Part shown: positions 44,194 to 53,382 of the stretch, piece after piece
How the letters are laid out: every line of letters begins with the position of its first letter
How positions within the stretch are numbered: position 1 is the stretch's first letter
Assembly (NCBI RefSeq): GCF_900573885.1
Contig: NZ_UPSE01000283.1
Span: 1 to 64,000, forward strand
DNA: 64,000 bases
Reading direction: 5' to 3'
Source of the DNA: Pseudomonas viridiflava
GTDB lineage: Bacteria; Pseudomonadota; Gammaproteobacteria; Pseudomonadales; Pseudomonadaceae
The notes under the pieces: generated by a model
Database searches by the model: none
What the model saw: the letters and a program-made list of their open reading frames with translations, nothing else
What the model was told of the DNA's origin: nothing
Position numbers and translations under genes: made by a program

Positions 44194-45474
44194 TTACAAC
44201 ACCACGCTTGGCAGCCAGAGGCTGATCGCCGGAATGTAAGTAACGGCGATCAACACGGCGAACAGAGCGGCATAGAACGGCAGCAGTGCCTTCACGGTCG
44301 ACTCGATGGACACCTTACCCACCGCAGCCCCGACAAACAGCACCGCACCCACCGGCGGTGTAATCAAACCGATCCCCAGGTTCACCAGCATGATCATGCC
44401 GAAGTGCACCGGGTCGACGCCGATACCGGTGATGACGGGCAGCAGAATCGGGGTCAGGATCAGGATCAGCGGCGCCATGTCCATGACGGTACCGAGCATC
44501 AGCAGCATCACGTTGATGCACATAAGGATGACGTAACGGTTGTCCGACAGGGTCAGGAACGCGGTGGTGATTTTGGTCGGAATTTCCATCAGCGTCAGGA
44601 TGTAACCGAAGCTGGCGGCGAAGCCGATAAGGATCATCACGATGGAAATGGTGCGCCCGGCGCGGTGCATCAGCTTGGGCAGGTCGCGCCATTTGTAGTC
44701 GCGGTAAATGAACATGGTGACGAAGAACGACCACAGCACGGCAATGGCTGCAGACTCGGTAGCAGTGAACACCCCAGACAGAATGCCGCCGAGGATGATC
44801 ACCATGGCCATCAGGCCCCACAGCGCTTCAACCGCGATTTTCACCGCCTGGCGCAGCGGGATCACTTCGCCTTTCGGGTAGTTGCGCTTGCGGGCGAAGA
44901 TCATGCACAGAATCATCATCACTGCGCTGAGCAGCAGGCCTGGACCGATACCGGCGATGAACAACGACGCAATGGATACCGAACCACCGGCAGCGAGCGA
45001 GTAGAGCACCGAGTTATGGCTCGGAGGGGTCAGCAGTGCCTGCACCGAGCCACTCACGGTCACGGCGGTGGAGTAGTCACGCGGGTAGCCGGCCTTTTCC
45101 ATTTCCGGAATCAGTACTGAACCTACCGAAGCGGTGTCGGCAACCGACGAGCCGGAGATGGCGCCAAAGAAGGTCGAGGCCATGATGTTGACCAGCGACA
45201 GGCCGCCGCGAACAAAGCCGACGCACACGCCTGCCAGGGCCACCAGCCGCCGGGACATGCCGCCCTCGGCCATGATCGCGCCCGCCAACACGAAGAACGG
45301 AATGGCCAGCAGGGAGAATTTGTTGACGCCGCCTGCAACCTGAATCATCAGGGCATCAAACGGGATATCGATCCAGAAAGCGCCGATCAGCGCGGACAGC
45401 CCCAAGGCGTACGCCACCGGCATGCCAATCATGATCAGGACTACAAAACTGCCGAGCAGTATGAGCGCGTCCAT
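44194..45474 (-). CDS. TRAP transporter large permease subunit (DctM)
   Basis: Inner-membrane transport subunit of 426 residues with about twelve hydrophobic segments, which moves the solute with sodium. The N-terminal LILLGSFVVLIMIGMPVAYA and the repeat-like segments ISGSSVADTASVGSVLIPEM near 110 and VMDMAPLILILTPILLPVIT near 330 are DctM hallmarks. It overlaps the stop of dctQ by one base (TAATG), so both are coupled. In this locus the likely substrate is a hexuronate such as galacturonate or glucuronate. Confidence 0.93.
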   Translation of the reverse strand: MDALILLGSFVVLIMIGMPVAYALGLSALIGAFWIDIPFDALMIQVAGGVNKFSLLAIPFFVLAGAIMAEGGMSRRLVALAGVCVGFVRGGLSLVNIMASTFFGAISGSSVADTASVGSVLIPEMEKAGYPRDYSTAVTVSGSVQALLTPPSHNSVLYSLAAGGSVSIASLFIAGIGPGLLLSAVMMILCMIFARKRNYPKGEVIPLRQAVKIAVEALWGLMAMVIILGGILSGVFTATESAAIAVLWSFFVTMFIYRDYKWRDLPKLMHRAGRTISIVMILIGFAASFGYILTLMEIPTKITTAFLTLSDNRYVILMCINVMLLMLGTVMDMAPLILILTPILLPVITGIGVDPVHFGMIMLVNLGIGLITPPVGAVLFVGAAVGKVSIESTVKALLPFYAALFAVLIAVTYIPAISLWLPSVVL

Positions 45475-45998
45475 TATTTGGCCTCCATCGGTTCTTCAAC
45501 GTCATAGCTCATGACGCGACGCTTGCTCTGGTCACCCAGGAAGAGTTTTTCCAAGACAAAAATCAGTGTGATCACGCCGCCAATTGGAATCGGCAGGTAG
45601 GAGATGCCAACGCGCAAGCCCGGCATTTCACCCAGAAACTGGTTCCAGGTGCCGGCGCACAGCTTGGCGCCCTTGCTGATCATGAAAACGCAGATCAGCG
45701 CCATCAGCAGTTGCACAACGATCGACAACACGTGCTGCACGCGCGGCGGCATGCGGTCGGTGGCCATGTTCACGGCCATGTGGGCGCCGGCGCGGTAACT
45801 GGCGGCGGCGCCGAAAAAGGTAAACACCACCATCAACAGAATGGCGGTGGGCTCAGGCCAGCTCGAACCGCTGCCAAGCACGTAACGGGCAAAGATGCCC
45901 CAGGGAATAATCAGAGTCATGACCAGAATCGACACCCCGGCAATGCCGATACAGAGTCGATAGAGCTGATCATTAATGCTCAACAGCGTGTTTCTCAT
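45474..45998 (-). CDS. TRAP transporter small permease subunit (DctQ)
   Basis: Inner-membrane partner of DctM, 174 residues with four hydrophobic segments. GIAGVSILVMTLIIPWGIFA is the first helix, and YVLGSGSSWPEPTAILLMVV and AGAHMAVNMATDRMPPRVQH are usual for DctQ. It precedes dctM with a one-base overlap and follows dctP after 175 bases that hold a stem-loop repeat, which may lower its expression below that of the binding protein. Confidence 0.92.
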   Translation of the reverse strand: MRNTLLSINDQLYRLCIGIAGVSILVMTLIIPWGIFARYVLGSGSSWPEPTAILLMVVFTFFGAAASYRAGAHMAVNMATDRMPPRVQHVLSIVVQLLMALICVFMISKGAKLCAGTWNQFLGEMPGLRVGISYLPIPIGGVITLIFVLEKLFLGDQSKRRVMSYDVEEPMEAK

Positions 45999-46081
45999 GG
46001 GACTTCACCAGCAGCGTTGTCAGGGTGAGGGAGTGTTTCTTCTTTCTTGAATTGCAGTTGCTTAAAAACGTAGCGAGCGAA

Positions 46082-46156
46082 GGTTAGGCAAGGCGCAAAA
46101 GACAGGTGGCTGTCGCCAATGAGCATTTTTAAATCTGTCTTTAACGCCGCCTAACC
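46082..46156. repeat. Structured repeat, copy 2 (GGTTAGGCAAGGCG / CGCCGCCTAACC), between dctP and dctQ
   Basis: Stem-loop with the same outer arms as the copy at 44088 but CC replaced by TT on one side and GG by AA on the other, so pairing is kept. Inner arms AAAGACAG/CTGTCTTT continue the stem. Confidence 0.75.
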
Positions 46157-46173
46157 GAGCGCAGTAGTTTTTT

Positions 46174-47154
46174 TTACTTGACGGCTTCGATGCGCTTGAT
46201 GAGCTCGGCGTATGGCGCACCGTATTGCGCACGGACTGGCGCGGTGGCGTCGACGAATTCTTTCTTCTCGGCATCGGTCAGGGTGATGAATTCGACACCG
46301 GCCGCTTTCAGTTTGGCTTCGCTGCTGGCGGATTTCTCATCCCACAGTTTGCGTTCTTCGAACTGCGCTTCGCGGGCCAGTTTTTTCACCAGGGCTTGCT
46401 GCTCGGGGGAGAGCTTTTCCCAGGTGGTTTTCGAGATAACAACCGGCTCCGGCAGAATCAAGTGGCCAGTGAGGGTGTAGAACTTGGCGTTCTGGTAGTG
46501 GTTGTGCTCAAGCATGGTTGGCGGGTTGTTTTCCGCGCCGTCGATCACGCCGGTCTGCAGGGCGGTGAAGATTTCACCGGTGGCCATGGCGATGCCGTTG
46601 CCGCCCATGGCATTGATGGTGTCGATAAACAGCGGGTTGCCTTGTACGCGAATTTTCATGCCTTTGAGGTCGGCCATTTTGCGTACCGGCTTCTTGGTGT
46701 AGAGGTTGCGGGTGCCGCCATCCATCCAGGCCAAGGCCACCAGGTTGAAGTCAGAGTTGGTGATCTTGTCGAGAATTTCCTGGCCAACCGGGCCATCGAT
46801 CACGGCGCGCATGTGAGCCTGGTCCCGGAAAATAAACGGCATGTTGAACACGTTCACATCCGGTACGACCGGACCGACGATGCCCAGGCTGACGCGAGTC
46901 ATCTGAATGGCGCCCAGTTGAACCTGTTCAACCACTTCTTTTTCAGAACCCAACACACCGCCAGCGAACATTTTGAAAGTGATGTCGCCGCCGGATTGTT
47001 CTTCGAGCTTTTTGCCCATGGCCTGTTCAGCCACAACTGGCGGGTAGCCGGCCGGGTGCACTTCGGCGAATTTGATGTTCAGGGCGTGGGCGCTGCTGGA
47101 CAGGCAAAACACCAGGGGCAGGGCGGCGGTCAGCAAGGTACGTTTGAAGTTCAT
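46174..47154 (-). CDS. TRAP transporter substrate-binding protein (DctP)
   Basis: Periplasmic binding protein of 326 residues. MNFKRTLLTAALPLVFCLSS and the next SAHALN form the signal peptide. The mature start IKFAEVHPAGYPPVVAEQAM and GTRNLYTKKPVRKMADLKGM with KIRVQGNPLFIDTINAMGGN are DctP signatures; the Arg in KIRVQGN contacts the carboxylate of organic acids. It is the first TRAP gene read and lies downstream of the udh/SMP-30 genes on the same strand. The expected ligand is a hexuronate. Confidence 0.93.
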   Translation of the reverse strand: MNFKRTLLTAALPLVFCLSSSAHALNIKFAEVHPAGYPPVVAEQAMGKKLEEQSGGDITFKMFAGGVLGSEKEVVEQVQLGAIQMTRVSLGIVGPVVPDVNVFNMPFIFRDQAHMRAVIDGPVGQEILDKITNSDFNLVALAWMDGGTRNLYTKKPVRKMADLKGMKIRVQGNPLFIDTINAMGGNGIAMATGEIFTALQTGVIDGAENNPPTMLEHNHYQNAKFYTLTGHLILPEPVVISKTTWEKLSPEQQALVKKLAREAQFEERKLWDEKSASSEAKLKAAGVEFITLTDAEKKEFVDATAPVRAQYGAPYAELIKRIEAVK

Positions 47155-47226
47155 CGTAAAGCTCCGGTTTTGTTTTTGTTTGCGGGTGGCTTGGGTGACG
47201 CTTTTTTAATGGGGAAGCTCTGTCGG

Positions 47227-48114
47227 TCAGCTGGCGAACAGCGGTTCCTCCAGGCCTTTTACTCCCGGCTGCAAGGCGAACACGCCACCAGCCAGTGGCT
47301 GGTCGCTGAGGTCGCCGCCGGGGCGGATCGAGGTAACGAACAAGGTGTCCAGCCCGGCGCCGCCAAAGGCGCACATGGCCGGCTTTTTCACCGGTACAGC
47401 GAGGGAACGGTCGAGCTTGCCCTCGGGGGTGAAGCGGTGAACCAGGCCGGCATCGTTACCGCAAATCCAGTAGCAGCCGTCGGCGTCTACGGCGGCGCCG
47501 TCGGGGCGGCCCAGGTGATGGTTCATGTCGACGAACAGGCGACGGTTACGCGGCGTGCCGCTGTCGATGTCGTAATCGAAAGCCCAGATTTTCTGCACGC
47601 TGGGGTGCGAATCGGAAAGGTACATGGTGCGTCCGTCCGGGCTGAAGCCCAGGCCGTTTGGCACGATGAAATCAGTCAGCTGCGCGGTCAGTGGTTCGGT
47701 CTGTTCAGCGCTGTAGCGATACAGGGCGCCGACCGGTGCGCCGGCGGCCATATCGAGCAGCATGGTGCCGGCCCAGAAACGACCCTGGCGGTCGCAACGG
47801 CCATCGTTGAAACGCATGTCGACGTGGGCGTGTTTGACCGCAGCAAGCCGACTGCTGGCGAGACTGCCGTTTTCTTTGGCGTTCAGACGAAACAGGCCGC
47901 TTTGCATGCCGGCGATCCAGCTGCCATCCACATGGCGGGCGATGCAGGCGAGCATTTCCGGCGCTTGCCAGCTCGTGCTCTGGCCATCGCTGGCGCTCCA
48001 GCGGTGCAGGCGCTGGGCGGGGATGTCTACCCAGTACAGCGCTTGCTCAGCCACGCTCCACACCGGGCTTTCGCCGGTGGCGTTGCGGGCGTCGACAATC
48101 AGTTCAGCTTCCAT
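47227..48114 (-). CDS. SMP-30/gluconolactonase-family aldarolactonase
   Basis: Six-bladed beta-propeller lactonase of 295 residues, cytosolic. The metal-binding Glu is in ATGESPVWSVAEQALYWVD near residue 14, the later ligand Asn/Asp in IVPNGLGFSPDGRTMYLSDS near 149 and GRPDGAAVDADGCYWICGND near 203. Uronate dehydrogenase next door yields aldarolactones, so this enzyme probably opens D-galactaro- or D-glucarolactone to the aldarate. GCAGCTTCCATG region: the start is ATG 48114. It sits between udh and dctP on one transcript. Confidence 0.9.
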   Translation of the reverse strand: MEAELIVDARNATGESPVWSVAEQALYWVDIPAQRLHRWSASDGQSTSWQAPEMLACIARHVDGSWIAGMQSGLFRLNAKENGSLASSRLAAVKHAHVDMRFNDGRCDRQGRFWAGTMLLDMAAGAPVGALYRYSAEQTEPLTAQLTDFIVPNGLGFSPDGRTMYLSDSHPSVQKIWAFDYDIDSGTPRNRRLFVDMNHHLGRPDGAAVDADGCYWICGNDAGLVHRFTPEGKLDRSLAVPVKKPAMCAFGGAGLDTLFVTSIRPGGDLSDQPLAGGVFALQPGVKGLEEPLFAS

Positions 48115-48174
48115 GACAGCGCATTCTCTTGTGTTGTTTTTATGAGAACAGCTACAGCAGTAGAGCGGGGCGAA

Positions 48175-48990
48175 TCAGTCGTCGCCGAAGGGACCCGCTG
48201 CTACGAACGCGCCGCCCTGATACACCATCGCCGGGTCGTCGGCGGCCGGCATCGGCTGCGCTTCAACCTTGGCGCGGAAGACTTCCGAGCTGTCTTTCGG
48301 CTCGAAGCCCAGGTGGCTGGCCAGACGGTTGTCCCACCACTGCGTGGCGTTGGCCGACGCGCCGTAGACCACGGTGTGGCCGACGTTGGGCGTGTACAGC
48401 GCGCGCTCGAGCAATTGGGTGAGGTCGTTGAAGCTCAACCAGGTGTGCATCATTCGACGATTCTGCGGTTCCGGAAACGAGGAGCCGATGCGGATGCTTA
48501 CAGTCTCGATGCCGTAGCGGTCGAAGTAGAAGCTGGCCATGTCTTCGCCGTACGACTTGGACAAACCGTAGTAACCGTCCGGGCGGCGAGGGGAGGCGGC
48601 GTCCAGCTTCTCGTCCTGCTTATAGAAGCCGATCACGTGGTTCGAGCTGGCGAAGATCACGCGCTTCACACCATGACGGCGAGCCGCTTCATAGATGTGG
48701 AAAACACCGCAAATGTTCGGCCCGAGAATTTCTTCGAATGGACGCTCAACCGACACGCCGCCGAAGTGGAGAATGGCGTCCACGCCTTCGACCAGTTCGT
48801 GCACGGCTTGTTTGTCAGCGAGATCGCAAGGCTGCACTTCTTCATGTTCGCCAGCGGCCGGGGCCATGTCGGCGATGTCGGAAAGGCGCAGCACCTTGGT
48901 GTAAGGACGCAGGGTTTCGCGCAACACTTTGCCCAGGCCGCCAGCGGCACCGGTGAGTAGAAGGCGATTGAAGGGAGTAGGAGTGGTCAT
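48175..48990 (-). CDS. udh: Uronate dehydrogenase
   Basis: NAD-dependent SDR-type enzyme that oxidises D-galacturonate and D-glucuronate to the aldaro-1,5-lactones; 271 residues. LLLTGAAGGLGKVLRE near residue 10 is the NAD fold, FASSNHVIGFYKQDE near 113 carries the catalytic Ser, YYGLSKSYGED near 139 the Tyr and Lys, and SIRIGSSFPEPQNRRMMHTW near 164 is characteristic of Udh. The overall sequence resembles Pseudomonas Udh as I remember it. It is the first gene of the minus-strand transcript that continues to the lactonase and TRAP genes. Confidence 0.95.
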   Translation of the reverse strand: MTTPTPFNRLLLTGAAGGLGKVLRETLRPYTKVLRLSDIADMAPAAGEHEEVQPCDLADKQAVHELVEGVDAILHFGGVSVERPFEEILGPNICGVFHIYEAARRHGVKRVIFASSNHVIGFYKQDEKLDAASPRRPDGYYGLSKSYGEDMASFYFDRYGIETVSIRIGSSFPEPQNRRMMHTWLSFNDLTQLLERALYTPNVGHTVVYGASANATQWWDNRLASHLGFEPKDSSEVFRAKVEAQPMPAADDPAMVYQGGAFVAAGPFGDD

Positions 48991-49073
48991 GACGGGTCCC
49001 TGAAATTCTTGTGTTTGTTTTTATAGATTCGATCGCTACGGATAACAGGCCGAGGGGAGGTGCGCTGTTATCG

Positions 49074-49086
49074 GTTGTCGTATGAC
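49074..49086. promoter_or_regulatory. Candidate GntR operator, site 2 (udh side)
   Basis: GTTGTCGTATGAC, 84 bases before udh. It fits GTTRTnnnAYRAC with the centre differing from sites 1 and 3. Confidence 0.55.
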
Positions 49087-49352
49087 TTGGGTTCGATTAT
49101 CAACAGCCCTCGCAAAGTTTGTCAACGCGACTTAGGTAGAAAATTCCCTGGTCACGCAGGCCGCTAAACTGGACAAACACCTTGCGCAAAAGCCGACTAG
49201 CCGGTCACGCGCCTTGTGCTTCAACCCTCCTAGCTCGATGGCCTTGGCGGAGCGGGGCATGCGTTTACAGGCTAAAGCAGTCGGTATTTCCTGCGCCAGT
49301 ACGCCTATAGTCGTAGATAAGCGGCTACGAAAAGAGGATGACAGTCTGGATA

Positions 49353-49365
49353 GTTGTACGATAAC
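49353..49365. promoter_or_regulatory. Candidate GntR operator, site 3 (kdgD side)
   Basis: GTTGTACGATAAC, about 100 bases before kdgD. It differs from site 1 by a single base. Confidence 0.65.
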
Positions 49366-49467
49366 GTAACTCTGCGTTTGCGATTGATCCCAGTGTTTTC
49401 GTTTTGCACCCGGGCAATCGGTCTGCCACGCCTTAATCCACTACGCGCTTTACAGGGTGTTCGAATA

Positions 49468-50379
49468 ATGAATCCACAAGAACTGAAGTCCATCCTCTCT
49501 TCCGGCCTGCTGTCTTTCCCAGTGACTGACTTCGACGCGGCTGGCGATTTCAACCCCGAATCCTATATCCGTCGCCTGGAATGGCTGGGGCCATACGGTG
49601 CGTCGGCCCTGTTCGCAGCAGGTGGTACCGGCGAGTTCTTCTCGCTGACCAACCGCGAATATTCCTCCGTTATCAAAACCGCAGTAGACACCTGCGCCGG
49701 CAGCGTGCCGATTCTGGCTGGCGTCGGTGGTCCGACTCGCCAAGCCATCGAGATGGCACAAGAAGCTGAGCGCTTGGGCGCCAAAGGCCTGCTGTTGCTG
49801 CCGCACTACCTGACCGAAGCCAGCCAGGACGGCGTGGCCCTGCACGTTGAACAAGTGTGCAAGTCGGTAAAAATCGGCGTGGTGGTTTACAACCGTAACG
49901 TCTGCCGCCTGACGCCTGCGCTGCTGGAACAACTGGCCGAGCGCTGCCCGAACCTGATCGGCTACAAAGATGGCCTGGGCGACATCGAACTGATGGTCTC
50001 CATCCGTCGTCGTCTCGGTGACCGCTTCAGCTACCTCGGCGGCCTGCCGACCGCAGAAGTGTATGCCGCTGCTTATAAAGCACTGGGCGTACCGGTTTAT
50101 TCCTCGGCGGTGTTCAACTTCATCCCGAAAACGGCCATGGATTTCTACCACGCCATCGCCCGTGACGATCACCAGACCGTCGGCAAGATCATCGACGATT
50201 TCTTCCTGCCGTACCTGGACATCCGCAACAAGCGCGCCGGTTACGCCGTGAGCATCGTCAAAGCCGGCGCCAAGATTTCCGGTTACGACGCCGGCCCGGT
50301 TCGCGCTCCGCTGACCGACCTGACCAAAGACGAGTACGAACAACTCGCCGCTTTGATCCACGCCCAAGGCCCGCAATAA
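49468..50379 (+). CDS. kdgD: 5-Dehydro-4-deoxyglucarate dehydratase
   Basis: Aldolase-fold enzyme that dehydrates and decarboxylates 5-keto-4-deoxy-D-glucarate to 2-oxoglutarate semialdehyde; 303 residues. The Schiff-base Lys is in [10 protein letters not shown] near residue 183, the conserved Tyr in [11 protein letters not shown] near 145, and [20 protein letters not shown] near 48 is the DHDPS-family substrate loop. I start at ATG 49468 ([20 protein letters not shown]); the longer frame has no leader content. First gene of the plus-strand operon kdgD - aldehyde dehydrogenase - gudD - gudP - garD - dehydrogenase. Confidence 0.94.
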   Translation: MNPQELKSILSSGLLSFPVTDFDAAGDFNPESYIRRLEWLGPYGASALFAAGGTGEFFSLTNREYSSVIKTAVDTCAGSVPILAGVGGPTRQAIEMAQEAERLGAKGLLLLPHYLTEASQDGVALHVEQVCKSVKIGVVVYNRNVCRLTPALLEQLAERCPNLIGYKDGLGDIELMVSIRRRLGDRFSYLGGLPTAEVYAAAYKALGVPVYSSAVFNFIPKTAMDFYHAIARDDHQTVGKIIDDFFLPYLDIRNKRAGYAVSIVKAGAKISGYDAGPVRAPLTDLTKDEYEQLAALIHAQGPQ

Positions 50380-50442
50380 GTCGGGTCCAAAACAGCCAGC
50401 CGCTTAACAGCGGCTGCCGTTTCTTTAAAGGAGGCTTTCCTC

Positions 50443-51888
50443 GTGGCCAATCAACAACAGCGTTTCGACAACTACATCGGTGGCGAATGGGTTGCCGGTG
50501 CCAGCTACTCGAAAAACGTCAACCCGTCTGACCTTGCCGATGTGATCGGCGAATACGCCCAGGCCGACGCCGCGCAAGTCAACCAGGCCATTGAAGCAGC
50601 TCGCGCTGCGTTCCCGGCCTGGTCGATTTCCGGCATTCAGGCGCGCAGCGATTCGCTGGATAAAGTCGGCAGTGAAATTCTTGCCCGTCGCGAAGAGCTC
50701 GGCACGTTGTTGGCGCGCGAGGAGGGCAAGACCCTTCCGGAAGCCATCGGCGAAGTGACTCGCGCTGGCAACATCTTCAAATTCTTCGCCGGCGAATGCC
50801 TGCGTCAGGCCGGCGAAGTGCTGGCCTCGGTGCGCCCCGGCGTATCGGTAGAAGTCACCCGCGAGCCCCTGGGCGTGGTCGGCCTGATCACCCCGTGGAA
50901 CTTTCCCATCGCCATTCCGGCCTGGAAAGTGGCGCCGGCATTGGCCTACGGCAACTGCGTGGTGCTGAAACCGGCTGATCTGGTTCCGGGCTGTGCCTGG
51001 GCCATTGCCGAAATCATTTCCCGCGCCGGCTTCCCTGCTGGCGTGTTCAACCTGGTGATGGGCGCTGGCCGTGTGGTCGGTGAAACCATTGTGCAGAACA
51101 GCAAAGTGGACGGCATCAGCTTCACAGGTTCCGTGGGCGTGGGTCGTAACATCGCGGCTCAGTGCGTGGCCCGTGGCGCCAAAGTGCAGTTGGAGATGGG
51201 CGGCAAGAACCCGCAAATCATCCTTGATGACGCCGACCTCAAAGTGGCGGTGGAACTGGCGGTTCAAAGCGCCTTTTATTCCACTGGCCAGCGTTGCACC
51301 GCTTCGAGCCGTTTGATCGTTACCGCCGGCATCCACGACAAATTCGTCGAGGCCATGGCCGAGCGCATGAAGTCGATCAAAGTCGGTCACGCCCTGAAAG
51401 CCGGCACCGACATCGGCCCGGTGGTTTCCCAGGCCCAGCTCGACCAGGACATGAAGTACATCGGCATCGGTCAGGAAGAGGGCGCCCGTCTGGTTACCGG
51501 CGGCGGCTTGGTGACTTGCGACACCGAAGGCTACTTCCTGGCGCCCACGCTGTTTGCCGACAGCTCGGCCGAGATGCGCATCAGCCGCGAAGAAATCTTT
51601 GGCCCGGTGGCCAACGTGGTGAAAGTGGCGGATTACGAAGCAGCACTGGCGATGGCCAACGACACCGAATTCGGTTTGTCGGCCGGTATCGCCACCACCT
51701 CGCTGAAGTATGCCAACCACTTCAAGCGTCACGCCCAGGCCGGCATGGTGATGATCAACCTGCCTACCGCTGGCGTGGACTACCACGTGCCGTTCGGCGG
51801 CCGTAAAGGCTCGTCCTACGGTTCGCGCGAACAGGGTCGCTACGCGGCCGAGTTCTACACCACCGTTAAAACCACCTACATCGGTTAA
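50443..51888 (+). CDS. 2-Oxoglutarate semialdehyde dehydrogenase
   Basis: NAD(P)-dependent aldehyde dehydrogenase of 481 residues that turns 2-oxoglutarate semialdehyde, the KdgD product, into 2-oxoglutarate for the citric acid cycle. ITPWNFPIAIPAWKVAPALA near residue 148 binds the cofactor, the general base Glu lies in LEMGGKNPQI near 250, the catalytic Cys in GQRCTASSRL near 284, and EIFGPVANVV near 385 is conserved. The start is GTG 50443 after a strong AAAGGAGG. It follows kdgD after 63 bases. Confidence 0.93.
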   Translation: MANQQQRFDNYIGGEWVAGASYSKNVNPSDLADVIGEYAQADAAQVNQAIEAARAAFPAWSISGIQARSDSLDKVGSEILARREELGTLLAREEGKTLPEAIGEVTRAGNIFKFFAGECLRQAGEVLASVRPGVSVEVTREPLGVVGLITPWNFPIAIPAWKVAPALAYGNCVVLKPADLVPGCAWAIAEIISRAGFPAGVFNLVMGAGRVVGETIVQNSKVDGISFTGSVGVGRNIAAQCVARGAKVQLEMGGKNPQIILDDADLKVAVELAVQSAFYSTGQRCTASSRLIVTAGIHDKFVEAMAERMKSIKVGHALKAGTDIGPVVSQAQLDQDMKYIGIGQEEGARLVTGGGLVTCDTEGYFLAPTLFADSSAEMRISREEIFGPVANVVKVADYEAALAMANDTEFGLSAGIATTSLKYANHFKRHAQAGMVMINLPTAGVDYHVPFGGRKGSSYGSREQGRYAAEFYTTVKTTYIG

Positions 51889-51981
51889 TCGATTTGGGTG
51901 CAGAGCAGGGCGGCGCAGGCTGCCCTTGCTCGAATAAAAAATTCAGCCAGCCCCCGCATAAAAATAAATAGGGAAACGGTC

Positions 51982-53337
51982 ATGAACACAGCAAGCCAAG
52001 CGCAGGCAATCGCCAGCGCGCCCGTAATTACCGAGCTGCAAGTGGTACCGGTCGCCGGCCACGACAGCATGCTGCTCAACCTGAGCGGCGCCCACGGTCC
52101 GTTCTTTACCCGCAACATCCTTATTCTCAAAGACAGCGCTGGCCATGTCGGCGTTGGCGAAGTGCCGGGCGGCGAACGCATTCGTCAGACCCTGGAAGAT
52201 GCCCGCAGCCTGTTGCTGGGGCAGTCCATTGGCAACTTCAACGGTTTACTCAATCAGGTACGCAAAACCTTCGCCGACCGCGACAGCGGCGGCCGCGGCC
52301 TGCAGACCTTCGACCTGCGTATCACCATTCACGCCGTCACCGCCCTGGAGTCGGCACTGCTCGACTTGCTCGGCCAGTTCCTTGGCGTGCCTGTCGCCGC
52401 ACTCCTTGGCGAAGGCCAGCAGCGCGACGCGGTGGAAATGCTCGGCTACCTGTTCTACATCGCCGACCGCAACAAAACCGACCTCGGCTACCGCAGCGAA
52501 GACGACGCCGACGACGCCTGGTTTCGCGTGCGCAACCAAACCGCGCTCGATCCGGAAAGCATCGTGCGCCAAGCCGAGGCCGCCCATGCGCGCTATGGCT
52601 TCAACGACTTCAAACTCAAAGGTGGCGTGCAAGCGGGCGCCGCGGAAGTGGAAGCGATTCGTGCCCTGGCCGAGCGCTTTCCCGATGCCCGAATCACCCT
52701 CGATCCCAACGGCGGCTGGTCGCTGAAAGAAGCGGTAAGCCTGTGCCGTGATCTGCATGGCGTGCTGGCTTATGCCGAAGACCCGTGCGGCGCCGAAAAC
52801 GGTTTCTCTGGCCGTGAAGTGATGGCCGAATTCCGCCGCGAAACCGGGTTGCTCACCGCCACCAATATGATCGCCACCGACTGGCGCCAGATGGGCCACT
52901 GCATTCAGCTGCAATCGGTCGACATTCCGCTGGCCGACCCGCATTTCTGGACCATGCAAGGTTCCGTGCGCGTGGCGCAGATGTGCAACGACTGGGGCCT
53001 GACCTGGGGTTCGCACTCCAATAACCACTTCGATATTTCCCTGGCGATGTTCACCCACGTGGCCGCCGCCGCGCCGGGCAAAGTCACCGCCATCGACACG
53101 CACTGGATCTGGCAGGACGGCCAGCACCTGACCCGCAACCCGCTGAAAATCGAAGGCGGTCTGGTGCAGGTGCCCAAGACGCCAGGCCTGGGTGTGGAGC
53201 TGGATTGGGACGCGCTGGCCAAAGCCAACGAGCTGTACCAAGGCATGGGCCTGAACGCCCGCGACGATGCCGTGGCCATGCAGTTCCTGATTCCCAACTG
53301 GACCTTTGATAACAAGCGACCTTGCCTGGTGCGCTGA
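51982..53337 (+). CDS. gudD: Glucarate dehydratase
   Basis: Enolase-superfamily enzyme that dehydrates D-glucarate (and L-idarate) to 5-keto-4-deoxy-D-glucarate; 451 residues. The KxK-type catalytic pair is in [10 protein letters not shown] near residue 211, metal ligands in TLDPNGGW near 240, [10 protein letters not shown] near 265 and [10 protein letters not shown] near 290, and the His-Asp dyad partner in [12 protein letters not shown] near 344. ATG 51982 follows GGGAAACG; the longer frame from 51898 lies in the gap. It is 93 bases after the dehydrogenase gene. Confidence 0.95.
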   Translation: MNTASQAQAIASAPVITELQVVPVAGHDSMLLNLSGAHGPFFTRNILILKDSAGHVGVGEVPGGERIRQTLEDARSLLLGQSIGNFNGLLNQVRKTFADRDSGGRGLQTFDLRITIHAVTALESALLDLLGQFLGVPVAALLGEGQQRDAVEMLGYLFYIADRNKTDLGYRSEDDADDAWFRVRNQTALDPESIVRQAEAAHARYGFNDFKLKGGVQAGAAEVEAIRALAERFPDARITLDPNGGWSLKEAVSLCRDLHGVLAYAEDPCGAENGFSGREVMAEFRRETGLLTATNMIATDWRQMGHCIQLQSVDIPLADPHFWTMQGSVRVAQMCNDWGLTWGSHSNNHFDISLAMFTHVAAAAPGKVTAIDTHWIWQDGQHLTRNPLKIEGGLVQVPKTPGLGVELDWDALAKANELYQGMGLNARDDAVAMQFLIPNWTFDNKRPCLVR

Positions 53338-53382
53338 TTGCGCGCCTCGCTCGAAAACAAAAAAACGTGGGAGCAACTTGCC

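Larger units (their letters stand above)
48991..49467. other. Divergent control region of the uronate/hexarate locus
   Basis: A 477-base gap between udh (minus) and kdgD (plus). It contains two copies of the GntR-type palindrome, one near each side. The middle (49100-49300) has no visible gene or repeat. Confidence 0.6.

Noticed and set aside
46225..48960. Long plus-strand open frame (911 codons) opposite dctP, the lactonase and udh
   Set aside because: It spans three well-identified minus-strand genes and their gaps and shows no motif of its own.
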